Below are positions 25,289-32,792 of a stretch of 64,000 nt of DNA, piece by piece. A program made the translations under genes and the position numbers. Numbering within the stretch: the first letter of the stretch is position 1; every line of letters starts with the position of its first letter. Origin of the DNA: Candidatus Borkfalkia avistercoris (lineage in GTDB: Bacteria; Bacillota; Clostridia; Christensenellales; Borkfalkiaceae); NCBI GenBank assembly GCA_019115995.1, contig DXCL01000046.1:1-64000 (forward strand), written 5' to 3'. The notes beneath the pieces are model-generated. The model had not been told where the DNA came from. It worked only from the letters and a program-made list of their open reading frames with translations, and did not search any database.

Positions 25289-25420
25289 AGCCCTTATCCT
25301 CCGTAAGATCCTCCTTACATCTATATTCATCGGCGGCGTGAAATGTACGCCCTTTTTCGGAAAATTTTGCAAACTATGCCGCACAGAGTACTCGGCAAAT
25401 CGGCGGTTTAACGATAAAAA

Positions 25421-25444
25421 GCGGGAAGGCTTGCCCCTTCCCGC
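25421..25444 (-). terminator. Terminator after the SUF-like operon
   Basis: GCGGGAAGG pairs with CCTTCCCGC around a six-base loop and is followed on the minus strand by TTTTTAT. Confidence 0.85.
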
Positions 25445-25459
25445 AGAGATCCTTTTTAT

Positions 25460-26377
25460 TCAGTTCAAAAAACCCTTGATCACGGCGTCTTCGGCTTCCT
25501 GTTCCGTAAGGCCTAAACTCATCAGCTTCATGAGCTGTTCCCCCGCGATCTTCCCGACGGCCGCTTCGTGCACGAGGCTCGCCTCGGGGGATACGGCGTC
25601 GATCTTGGGCGTGGATACGATGCGCGCTTTGCCGAGCAAAATGCCGTCGCACTCCACGTGCCCGAAGCATTCGTTTTTGCCCACGAGATCCGAGCCGAAT
25701 TTCTGTACGGAACTGCCCTTTGCCACGCTGCGGCTCACGATGTCCGCGCGGCTGTTCTCGCCGTTGAGATACACCTTGAAGTCGGTCACGGCGCTCTCGT
25801 CGTTATCCGTCAAGATCTTTTCCTTTACGATGAGCTGCGCGTTTTTGCCGAGCGTCGCATACGTCTTGCGCACCGTGCTCGTAACGCCGCCCAACTGGGT
25901 AGATTCCATCACAAAACAGGAATTTTCCTTGCAGTAGATCTTGGTAACGGGGTCAAAAGACTTTTTGCCAGTACCGTCGCCGGAGGCGTAATGCCTCTCG
26001 ATATATTTGACCTTTGCGCCCTTTTCCAGATGAAAGGTGTGTACGCCGTCGTGTTCGGCGTCGCCGCAGGCGTCGTTGTGTATCCCGCAGCCCGCGATAA
26101 TGGTCACGTCTGCCCCCTTGCCGATAAAAAAGTCGTTGTACACCGTCTCTTTAAAATCGCCCACGGTGAGCAATACGGGGATATGCACCGATTTATTGAC
26201 CACGCCCGCCTTTACGATGATGTCTATGCCGTCTTTATCTTTTTTGGGAACGATCTCTATATCGGAAGTCGAATTTCTCGCCATCAGCTTTCCGTTTTTG
26301 CGGATATTGAAGCTGCCTTCGGGTATATCGTGCAAACCCGCGATCGTCTCTAAAAGCTCCGAATCTGTCCTGTCCAT
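25460..26377 (-). CDS. SufB/SufD-family Fe-S scaffold protein (minimal type)
   Basis: A 305-residue member of the SufBD family, shorter than SufB (about 465), with the right-handed beta-helix core and HYASGDG, GGVTSTVRKT and CDGILLGKARIVSTPKI segments. With the adjacent SufC-like ATPase it matches the two-gene SUF-like minimal systems (SmsC/SmsB) found in archaea and anaerobic Clostridia, which assemble iron-sulphur clusters. It starts two bases after the ATPase gene ends. No cysteine desulphurase or SufU is in the window. Confidence 0.88.
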   Translation of the reverse strand: MDRTDSELLETIAGLHDIPEGSFNIRKNGKLMARNSTSDIEIVPKKDKDGIDIIVKAGVVNKSVHIPVLLTVGDFKETVYNDFFIGKGADVTIIAGCGIHNDACGDAEHDGVHTFHLEKGAKVKYIERHYASGDGTGKKSFDPVTKIYCKENSCFVMESTQLGGVTSTVRKTYATLGKNAQLIVKEKILTDNDESAVTDFKVYLNGENSRADIVSRSVAKGSSVQKFGSDLVGKNECFGHVECDGILLGKARIVSTPKIDAVSPEASLVHEAAVGKIAGEQLMKLMSLGLTEQEAEDAVIKGFLN

Positions 26378-26379
26378 TT

Positions 26380-27102
26380 TCAGTTCTCCTTCAAGTTGCG
26401 CCAGCAGAGCGCGGGCCTGCGGGTCAGAAGCGCAAACAGATCGTCTCCCCTGCCCGCCGAAGTGATCTTGTCTTGATCGAACAAAAAGATCTTGTCCGCC
26501 GTCTCCAATATCCTCTGCTGGTGGCTGACTATGATCACCGTTTTGTCGCGCAGGCGGTCGAATATCTTTACCAGATCTTCAAAGCTCCAAAGGTCAATGC
26601 CTGCTTCCGGCTCGTCCAAAAGAAAGACCTCTCCGCCCTTCGCCACGGCCATGGCAAGCTCTATGCGTTTGAGCTCTCCGCCCGAGAGCGTGCCGTCCAC
26701 CGCGCGGTCGATGTAGTTGCGCGCGCACAACCCCACGGAAGAAAGGCAGTCGCACATATCCTCCGTGTTCATTTTGCGCCCGCTCGCAAGCTCCAAAAGC
26801 TTTTTTACCGTGATCCCTTTAAAGCGCACGGGCTGCTGAAACGCGATGGTAAAGCCTCTTTTCGCGCGCTCCGTAACGCCGAGGCCGGTGATGTCTTCCC
26901 CGTTGAAGAGCACCTTGCCCGCCGTAGGCTTCTCAAAGCCCATCACGAGCTTGATCAGCGTGGATTTTCCGCTTCCGTTCGGCCCCGTGATGACGTTGAT
27001 GCCCTTTTCCTCAAAGGTAAGGTCTACGTCTTTGAGAATGTCCTGCATTCTGCCCGTATTTTCGTCCTTCACGGAATATGAAATGTTTTTCAGTTCCAGC
27101 AT
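26380..27102 (-). CDS. SufC-like ABC ATPase (minimal SUF system)
   Basis: A 240-residue ABC ATPase with Walker A GPNGSGKS, the SufC-type Q-loop region AFQQPVRFKG, signature LSGGELKR and Walker B VFLLDEPEAGIDLWS. The DEPEAGID form and lack of a membrane partner are typical of SufC. GGAG precedes the ATG at 27102. It forms a two-gene operon with the SufB-like gene and is expected to supply ATP-driven changes during Fe-S cluster assembly. Confidence 0.88.
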   Translation of the reverse strand: MLELKNISYSVKDENTGRMQDILKDVDLTFEEKGINVITGPNGSGKSTLIKLVMGFEKPTAGKVLFNGEDITGLGVTERAKRGFTIAFQQPVRFKGITVKKLLELASGRKMNTEDMCDCLSSVGLCARNYIDRAVDGTLSGGELKRIELAMAVAKGGEVFLLDEPEAGIDLWSFEDLVKIFDRLRDKTVIIVSHQQRILETADKIFLFDQDKITSAGRGDDLFALLTRRPALCWRNLKEN

Positions 27103-27169
27103 ATCCGTTTTTCTCCTGCCCCGCCGCACCGCGGCGGAGTCTTAATCAGTATTTCTCTTTGTCACGCAA

Positions 27170-27198
27170 ATTATAGATAGAAAAGCCGCCCGTGTCAA
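27170..27198 (-). promoter_or_regulatory. Promoter of the SUF-like operon, inside the purB terminator
   Basis: TTGACA (27193-27198), 17 bases, TATAAT (27170-27175): a perfect consensus on the minus strand. The -35 box lies in the loop of the hairpin at 27185-27213. A dyad TTTGTCACGCAAA (27157-27169) overlaps the expected start of transcription. Confidence 0.9.
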
Positions 27199-27213
27199 CA
27201 AAAATCGGGCGGC
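27185..27213 (-). terminator. Terminator of purB
   Basis: GCCGCCCG (27185-27192) pairs with CGGGCGGC (27206-27213) and is followed on the minus strand by TTTTCT. Its 3' arm is also promoter spacer for the next operon. Confidence 0.75.
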
Positions 27214-27252
27214 CGTTTCCTATAAAACCCCCTACGTTTTTGTTTCCGCGGC

Positions 27253-28689
27253 TTATACGCGCACTTCTCCGCTTTCTCCGAGCAAATCTTTGTGCTTTTC
27301 GAGGATCGGATCGATCTCGGCAGACAAAAACTCTTCTACCTGTTCGGGGCTCCTGCCGATAAAATTTTTCGCGTCAAGGATCCCGTCCAGCCTGTCTTTG
27401 ACAGCCGCAAACATGTCGTCCGCTTTAATGAGTTCGATCAGATTGTTTTCCTTTCCTTCCGCCTTGACGTTTTTGGAAGCCTCCATGGAATGCACGCGGA
27501 TACGCTCGTGCAGTTCCTGACGGTTGCCTCCAGCCTTTACGCATTCCATCATGATATTCTCCGTCGCCATGAACGGCAGTTCCGCCGCGATATGTTTGGC
27601 GATCACCTTCTCGTACACGACAAGATTTTCGGAAATATTCAGATACAAATTGAGGATCGCGTCTACGGACAGGAACGCCTGCGCAATGACGATGCGTTTG
27701 TTTGCGCTGTCGTCGAGCGTGCGCTCGAACCACTGCGTGGAGGCGGTTACCGCCGCGTTTACGGGAAGGCTGAGCACATAGCGCGCGAGCGAGCCCATAC
27801 GTTCGCTGCGCATCGGGTTGCGCTTGTACGCCATCGCGGAAGAACCGATCTGATGCTTTTCAAAGGGCTCCTCGACCTCTTTCATGTGCTGCAAAAGGCG
27901 AATGTCGTTGGAAAAGCGGTAGGCGCTCTGCGCGATCTGAGAAAGCACGCACAGCACGTTGTAATCGAATTTTCTCGGGTAGGTCTGCCCCGTCACGCCG
28001 TACACCTTATCATAGCCCAGCTTTGCAACGACACGCTTTTCGAGCTCGCGCACCTTCGCGCCGTCGCCCTCGAAAAGATCCAAAAAGCTCGCCTGCGTGC
28101 CCGTGGTGCCCTTGACCCCGCGAAGCTTTACCGTCTCTTTCAGGTGCATGAGCGAAATGTAGTCCATTTCCAGATCGGAAAGCCACAGCGTGGCGCGCTT
28201 GCCCACCGTGGTCAGCTGCGCGGGCTGCAAATGCGTAAAGCCGAGCGTAGGCAACGCTTTATATCTGCGCGCAAATACACGGAGCTTATCCATCACGTTC
28301 ACAAGTTTTTTGAGCACCATGCCGAGCGCGTCGTCGATGATGATGACCTCCGCATTGTCCGTCACATAGCAGGAAGTCGCGCCGAGATGGATAATACCCG
28401 CGGCCTTTTTCGCCTGCTTGCCGAAAGCCTTTACGTGCGCCATCACGTCGTGCCTTACTTCGCTTTCGAATTTGCGCGCGTCGTCGTAATTGATGTCGTC
28501 AGCATACTTTTTCATTTCGGCGATCTGCTCGTCGGTGATGTTGAGCCCCAGCTCTTTTTCCGCCTCCGCAAGAGCGATCCACAGTTTTCTCCAAAGGCGG
28601 AATTTTTTATCGTCGGAAAAACTTTCCGCCATCTCCCTGCTCGCGTAGCGGCTCAGCAAAGGATTTTCGTAAACGGACGTATCTGCCAT
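27253..28689 (-). CDS. purB: Adenylosuccinate lyase
   Basis: PurB cleaves SAICAR and adenylosuccinate in purine synthesis. The 478-residue protein has the fumarase/aspartase-superfamily regions: GATSCYVTDN, TTGTQASFL with the general acid region and the signature SSAMAYKRNPMRSE. Length is in the range of the eukaryote-like branch common in Clostridia. GGGAG precedes the ATG, and a TATAAT (28722-28727) lies about 35 bases upstream. It is transcribed alone. Confidence 0.96.
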   Translation of the reverse strand: MADTSVYENPLLSRYASREMAESFSDDKKFRLWRKLWIALAEAEKELGLNITDEQIAEMKKYADDINYDDARKFESEVRHDVMAHVKAFGKQAKKAAGIIHLGATSCYVTDNAEVIIIDDALGMVLKKLVNVMDKLRVFARRYKALPTLGFTHLQPAQLTTVGKRATLWLSDLEMDYISLMHLKETVKLRGVKGTTGTQASFLDLFEGDGAKVRELEKRVVAKLGYDKVYGVTGQTYPRKFDYNVLCVLSQIAQSAYRFSNDIRLLQHMKEVEEPFEKHQIGSSAMAYKRNPMRSERMGSLARYVLSLPVNAAVTASTQWFERTLDDSANKRIVIAQAFLSVDAILNLYLNISENLVVYEKVIAKHIAAELPFMATENIMMECVKAGGNRQELHERIRVHSMEASKNVKAEGKENNLIELIKADDMFAAVKDRLDGILDAKNFIGRSPEQVEEFLSAEIDPILEKHKDLLGESGEVRV

Positions 28690-28780
28690 AATATTTCTCC
28701 CGTAATAATGTTGTCAGATGTATTATACAATAAAAAACAAAAATTTTCCACCGAATCACGCGTACCCGCGCGACAAATTT

Positions 28781-28804
28781 GCCCGAAAACATCTGTTTTC
28801 GGGC
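28781..28804 (-). terminator. Second hairpin downstream of the PC4-like gene
   Basis: GCCCGAAAAC pairs with GTTTTCGGGC around a four-base loop. It follows the main terminator of the PC4-like gene and lies before the purB promoter, where it may act as a backup stop. Confidence 0.6.
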
Positions 28805-28808
28805 AAAA

Positions 28809-28841
28809 ATCGGGAGACGCACCGCACGGCCGTCTCCCGAT
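28809..28841 (-). terminator. Terminator of the PC4-like gene
   Basis: ATCGGGAGACG pairs with CGTCTCCCGAT and is followed on the minus strand by TTTTTG. Confidence 0.85.
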
Positions 28842-28844
28842 CCG

Positions 28845-29066
28845 TTAAATATCCGTCTTGTCGAGAAGCTCTTTGAGCGTCTTTACCTCGTCGGGCGCCA
28901 ACGTTACCCCTTTGCCCATTCTCTCATGATCGGGGCTCCACGTACGAATATCGTACACCGGCTCGCGATCGTTCCAGCTCACGAGGTTGAGCTCCTTTGT
29001 CCAGCCGTTTGCCGATTCGCTGAGAACGCCCAGCTTTTCGGTGATCTCGTATTTCAGTTCTGCCAT
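28845..29066 (-). CDS. PC4/YdbC-family single-strand DNA-binding-like protein
   Basis: A 73-residue protein starting at 29066, with ACAGGAGG before the ATG. The segment KELNLVSWNDREPVYDIRTW followed by GKGVTL and a terminal helix matches the bacterial YdbC/PC4 fold, which binds single-stranded nucleic acid and is linked to transcription. An earlier in-frame start (29102) lacks a binding site. It is a single-gene unit between its own promoter and terminator. Confidence 0.88.
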   Translation of the reverse strand: MAELKYEITEKLGVLSESANGWTKELNLVSWNDREPVYDIRTWSPDHERMGKGVTLAPDEVKTLKELLDKTDI

Positions 29067-29103
29067 GATATACCTCCTGTTTTCACCCTTTCGGATCGGC
29101 AAT

Positions 29104-29132
29104 ATTATAACATATATCCCTTATATTGTAAA
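29104..29132 (-). promoter_or_regulatory. Promoter of the PC4-like gene
   Basis: TTTACA (29127-29132), 17 bases, TATAAT (29104-29109) on the minus strand. Confidence 0.75.
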
Positions 29133-29230
29133 GACTTTTTCCGAAAGGATAAAAAATAGCCCGTTTACAGGCGGTAAACGTAAAAATTTCTTAGCGACGG
29201 CAAATTTTGATGAAAACCGCCGATAAACGA

Positions 29231-29259
29231 TTGACAATTTTTTCCCTATCCTATATAAT
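29231..29259 (+). promoter_or_regulatory. Promoter of tRNA-Thr
   Basis: TTGACA (29231-29236), 17 bases, TATAAT (29254-29259): a perfect consensus 25 bases before the tRNA. Confidence 0.9.
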
Positions 29260-29283
29260 AAATAAGCTTGTTTATATAAATTC

Positions 29284-29359
29284 GCTGATATGGCTCAGTA
29301 GGTAGAGCACGTCCTTGGTAAGGACGAGGTCGCGGGTTCAAATCCCGCTATCAGCTCCA
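29284..29359 (+). tRNA. tRNA-Thr(GGT)
   Basis: A complete cloverleaf: acceptor stem GCTGATA with TATCAGC, anticodon loop TTGGTAA giving anticodon GGT, T loop TTCAAAT, and CCA encoded at the end. It reads ACC and ACU threonine codons. Unlike tRNA-Ser it is not occupied by an element. Confidence 0.97.
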
Positions 29360-29364
29360 TTTAC

Positions 29365-29397
29365 GGAACACCGAAAGAATTTCGGTGTTCCTTTTTT
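29365..29397 (+). terminator. Terminator of tRNA-Thr
   Basis: GGAACACCGAAA pairs with TTTCGGTGTTCC and six T follow. Confidence 0.92.
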
Positions 29398-29398
29398 G

Positions 29399-29439
29399 TA
29401 TGGTAAAAACCCGCGGACTATCCGCGGGTTTTTACCATA
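29399..29439. terminator. Perfect 19-bp inverted repeat after tRNA-Thr
   Basis: A 19-bp stem (29399-29417 with 29421-29439) with a three-base loop has T runs inside its arm and suits a bidirectional terminator. A third, weaker hairpin (29441-29479, arms AAAAAGCGG and CCGCTTTTT) follows. The remaining stretch to 29620 shows no gene. Confidence 0.65.
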
Positions 29440-29619
29440 CAAAAAGCGGGCCCGCCGTACCCCGGCGGATCCGCTTTTTCACAAAATGCATGTCCGTAGC
29501 CGTATCCCGCGCGCGGCAGTCCTCCGGTATCGACTTTTCGCGCGCAGCCACCGATCGCAACGAATATTCATGATAAAAATTCAGCCCGTAAAACACAAAA
29601 GTCCGCGCCCGCGATACAC

Positions 29620-30052
29620 TTATAATATGACCATAACGACGGCGACCGATACGGCGACGGATACGATCAACCCAACCGCGCTGACGGCAACGGCGGCCCT
29701 ACCCACGCCCCTGTCGTTGAGCCTGCGCTGATAAATCCCGTAAAAAAGGCAAGTAAAAACGAGCCCGAAATAGAAAAACACCGCACCCGCAAAAAAAACG
29801 ATCGCCCCCCGCCAGAGAAAGAAACGGAAAACTCACGTCTCCGTCTCCGAGACGGGCGCTGAGCATATTTTCCGCACAAAGAGAACCTAAAACCGCAAGC
29901 AGAATCGTAAAGAGCGTACCGATACAAGCCAATACGATCCCCTTAACGCCAAGGCGAACAAGCTGTGGCCTGTCCTCCCTTTCACTCAATCTCCGAAACT
30001 GCGCACCCGGTCCGAAGAGCCGCATAAAAACAGATCTTTTTACAGCAGACAT
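29620..30052 (-). pseudogene. Frameshifted small membrane protein gene
   Basis: Translation from 30052 (AAGGAGGGGGG before ATG) gives a basic lead and a membrane helix (LACIGTLFTILLAVLGSL), then loses hydrophobic character after SFPFLSLAG. Shifting one base in a run of six C (29805-29810) restores a second hydrophobic run (AIVFFAGAVFFYFGLVFTCL), a loop RLNDRGVGRA and a third helix ending at 29620. The span of 433 bases leaves one base over three. The intact product would be about 143 residues with three helices. It may be a recent null allele, a phase-variable tract or an assembly error. Family not recognised. Confidence 0.7.
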
Positions 30053-30124
30053 ATCCCCCCTCCTTATATTTTGATGCGTTTAGTTTATCATAAAAAGGGG
30101 CGGCGAGTCAACCGTTATGTGTTT

Positions 30125-30370
30125 TTATGCAATTTTTTCCTTTTCGAATACGGAAAGCACATATTCGGCGATCTCGCAGTCCTGCTCCTCCGTTCCGCCG
30201 CCGACGCCTATGCCGCCCGCGATCTTCCCGCCAACAAACAGCGGATAGCCGCCCGCCACGAGAGTGATCCTGCGATCGTTCGATTGTATCGCCATCAAAG
30301 AGCCGCCCTCCGCCGCGCACAGCGCGCGCAGGCGCCCCGCCAATTTATGTACGCTGCGGCAACCCGCCAT
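30125..30370 (-). CDS. Short HbpS/GlcG-type haem-binding-domain protein
   Basis: The C-terminal half (ITLVAGGYPLFVGGKIAGGI to EIAEYVLSVF) is typical of the GlcG/HbpS/PduO-C domain, which binds haem or corrinoid. From the ATG at 30370 (AAGGAGGG eight bases upstream) the protein has only 81 residues, against about 140 for the family; the N-terminal VVD-type strand-helix region is missing. The strong start signal argues that the short form is made, but it may be a remnant. It is divergent from the AraC-type gene. Confidence 0.65.
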   Translation of the reverse strand: MAGCRSVHKLAGRLRALCAAEGGSLMAIQSNDRRITLVAGGYPLFVGGKIAGGIGVGGGTEEQDCEIAEYVLSVFEKEKIA

Positions 30371-30479
30371 AGCAAATCCCTCCTTTTCGGATATCACCTG
30401 CCTTTCCGCGTTTTCGCACCGCGCTCAGGCAAGTCCGTTTTATTTTTACCCTGCTATCTTTCTTTTTGCGCGCACCCTC

Positions 30480-30508
30480 TTGCACGCCGCGCGCTTTTTT
30501 GCTATAAT
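30480..30508 (+). promoter_or_regulatory. Promoter of the AraC-type regulator
   Basis: TTGCAC (30480-30485), 17 bases, TATAAT (30503-30508) with an extended TG one base before the -10 box. Confidence 0.7.
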
Positions 30509-30536
30509 AGAATAAAAAAGCGCGAAACAAGGCGAT

Positions 30537-31412
30537 ATGGATACAAACAATTTTATGCAGGAATATTTCAGAATGGGCGAACGCTCCAAGGAAGAGCTCA
30601 TCTATGTATTCAACAAGTCCGACGCGCTCCCGCTCAACATCGACTGCGCCGGCATCACCGATCCCATGCCGGGGTATTTCATCGAGCGCGGCGGCGCGCG
30701 CTTCTTCGTATTCGAGCAGGTACTCGAAGGCAAGGGTACCCTGATCTATAACGGCGTAAAACACGAACTTTCGGCAGGCGATTTTTACTGCCTCGAACCG
30801 AACACCCGCCAGCATTATTACTCCGACGCGAAAGATCCCATGAAAAAAATATGGATCAACTTTTATTGCGATTTTTTCTCTGCGGCGTTCGAGGCGATGC
30901 ATATTGCGGGCACGGGAGTCTTTCACGGCTTTAACGCCGCCGACAAAATGACGCAGATCTATTCCCTCGTAAAGCGCTCGCCCGACAACGAAGCGATCGC
31001 TTATCCCGTCATGAATATCCTCTTTTCCATACTCTCCGACCTCGGCCGCTTCGCAGGACGGGAACGGGAAACCGTAAAGATCTCCGAAACGGCGAAGCAG
31101 ACGAAATTCCTGCTCAACGAATCCCTCACCAAAAAGATCTCCGTCGAGGATATTTCCGCCAAACTGTATAAATCGAAGTCGCAGATCAACCGAGATTTTG
31201 TAAAATATTACGGCACTACGCCCTATAAATACCTGCTCGACAGGCGCATTGAGCTTGCAAAATTCATGCTCGTGAACACAAATATGCCCGTCATGGAGAT
31301 CTCGGACGCGCTCGTTTTTGCAGACGAACACTATTTTTGCACGATTTTTAAGGAAAAATGCGGCATGACGCCGGGGCAATTCCGCCAAAGCCGCAGCGAA
31401 GCGCCGCTGTAA
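30537..31412 (+). CDS. AraC-family transcriptional regulator
   Basis: A 291-residue regulator with an N-terminal cupin-like effector domain (about 40-150: FFVFEQVLEGKGTLIYNGV, LSAGDFYCLEPN) and two C-terminal helix-turn-helix motifs (about 190-285: ISAKLYKSKSQINRDF and ISDALVFADEHYFCTIFKEK with the GMTPGQFR end). This layout is typical of sugar-responsive regulators such as RhaS/MsmR. No sugar operon is adjacent, so the target is unknown. The neighbour on the left, an HbpS-like gene, is divergent. Confidence 0.93.
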   Translation: MDTNNFMQEYFRMGERSKEELIYVFNKSDALPLNIDCAGITDPMPGYFIERGGARFFVFEQVLEGKGTLIYNGVKHELSAGDFYCLEPNTRQHYYSDAKDPMKKIWINFYCDFFSAAFEAMHIAGTGVFHGFNAADKMTQIYSLVKRSPDNEAIAYPVMNILFSILSDLGRFAGRERETVKISETAKQTKFLLNESLTKKISVEDISAKLYKSKSQINRDFVKYYGTTPYKYLLDRRIELAKFMLVNTNMPVMEISDALVFADEHYFCTIFKEKCGMTPGQFRQSRSEAPL

Positions 31413-31436
31413 CACAACTATCCGTATATACCATGT

Positions 31437-31468
31437 CCGCCGCGCGGCAACGCGCGGCGGCATTTTTT
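31437..31468 (+). terminator. Terminator of the AraC-type gene
   Basis: A 10-bp GC stem (31437-31446 with 31451-31460) with GCAA loop is followed by CATTTTTT. Confidence 0.88.
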
Positions 31469-31552
31469 ATTCAGATTCCGAAAGCGCTTTCCGCGCGCGT
31501 CTTTCGGTCGTCGAATGCACAGCGGCCCGCGCTTATCCCCGTGCCCGCGTTC

Positions 31553-32575
31553 TCACATATTCTCGCGGAGGAACCCCGCGATGCGCCGCATCACGGCGTC
31601 GTCCTCCTGCGTGACGGCGGCATAATCCACTTCTTTATACATGCGCGCGGCCTGCACCTTATCCTTTTTGGCGATCTTTGCAATGGAACCGAACGTTTCG
31701 TGCAGCGCCCGCTCCGCCTCGTTCGTCAGATATACGTTGTGCCCTTTATCGGGAAAGGTCTCACCTTTTACAAAAGGATTTTCCTTCAATGCGCGCAGGA
31801 TCTTTTTACCGTTCCAGCGGTAACGCACCGTCGCGTCCTTCTCTCCGTATAAAAGATAGATCGGCTTTTTAATGTTTCTGAGTGAAACGCTCGAACGTCT
31901 GCCCCGCTTCATGCCCGACCGCGCAAGGCTGCGGCGGGCGATCGCCGCAGCCGCAACCGCACGAAGGGGCGCGCACGCGCCGAAAATATTTTGCGCGAGC
32001 ACCTGCGAACCGCTTTCAAAGCCGCACATCGCCACGGCACAGCAAACGCCGTCCGCAAGCGGAAAAGCGTTCATCACGGAAAAACCGCCCCACGAATGCC
32101 CCACAAACGCCTTTTTCAAGTACTTGAGCCGCTCGTCGCGGGAGGCAAACTCCGCCGCGGCAACAAGATCGCATACGCCGCGGTCAAAGCAGCCCAGCCG
32201 ATCCCCATCGCTGCTCATGCACCCCGCATTGTCGAAGGCGAGCACTTTAAATCCTTCCTTCGTCAGCCGGTCTATCTCCGTCGTATACGAGGTATGCCCC
32301 GCCCCGAAGCCGTGCGAAAAGATCACCGCGCCCGCGCAGGAAAGCTCCCGCGAGTAAATGAATCCACGCAAGGTCTCTTTTCCGGAAAGGAATGACACGG
32401 GCTCCGCACGCAGCCCGTCAAAATCCTCTGCCGTAAAATACTTTACGTTCGGATTGCCGTCGTATCTGCGGCCGTAAATTTTATGTACTGCATACAGCCC
32501 CGCCGCGGCAGCCGCCGCAACCGCAAGAATGGCGGCTGCCACAACCGCCACAATCAACCAACACCACCAAAACAT
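31553..32575 (-). CDS. Membrane-anchored alpha/beta hydrolase
   Basis: A 340-residue protein with an N-terminal Ala/Val-rich membrane helix (about 5-30) and an alpha/beta-hydrolase domain. The oxyanion region HGFGAG, nucleophile elbow GHSWGG, acid GEKD and histidine KGHNVY are all present. Members are esterases or lipases; the substrate is not predictable. The anchor would place the domain at the membrane surface. The gene is divergent from the NlpC/P60 gene and shares with it an intergenic region carrying a repeated dyad. Confidence 0.88.
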   Translation of the reverse strand: MFWWCWLIVAVVAAAILAVAAAAAAGLYAVHKIYGRRYDGNPNVKYFTAEDFDGLRAEPVSFLSGKETLRGFIYSRELSCAGAVIFSHGFGAGHTSYTTEIDRLTKEGFKVLAFDNAGCMSSDGDRLGCFDRGVCDLVAAAEFASRDERLKYLKKAFVGHSWGGFSVMNAFPLADGVCCAVAMCGFESGSQVLAQNIFGACAPLRAVAAAAIARRSLARSGMKRGRRSSVSLRNIKKPIYLLYGEKDATVRYRWNGKKILRALKENPFVKGETFPDKGHNVYLTNEAERALHETFGSIAKIAKKDKVQAARMYKEVDYAAVTQEDDAVMRRIAGFLRENM

Positions 32576-32684
32576 TTGTCCGTCTCCCGTTGTTTGCTTT
32601 CCCGTTCATTATAAAACGAAACGCGGCAAAAGTCAAATCAGCCAAATCTCTCCAAAGCGCGCAAACACAGGAAAAATAGCTGTT

Positions 32685-32701
32685 TATGTCACGCATAGTA
32701 C
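32685..32701 (+). repeat. Copy 2 of a repeated dyad
   Basis: TATGTCACGCATAGTAC lies between two divergent genes, about 110 bases before the hydrolase start and 92 bases before the NlpC/P60 start. It matches 44537-44553 at 16 of 17 positions. Confidence 0.75.
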
Positions 32702-32744
32702 ACGATAAATGGCGATTTTTGCCGATTTTAGTAAAATTTTTGCA

Positions 32745-32773
32745 TTGATTTTTTCACATATTTCCTGTATTAT
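32745..32773 (+). promoter_or_regulatory. Promoter of the SH3-NlpC/P60 gene
   Basis: TTGATT (32745-32750), 17 bases, TATTAT (32768-32773), 19 bases before the start codon region's ribosome binding site. Confidence 0.65.
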
Positions 32774-32792
32774 ATACGCCGGAGGTAGAGAT

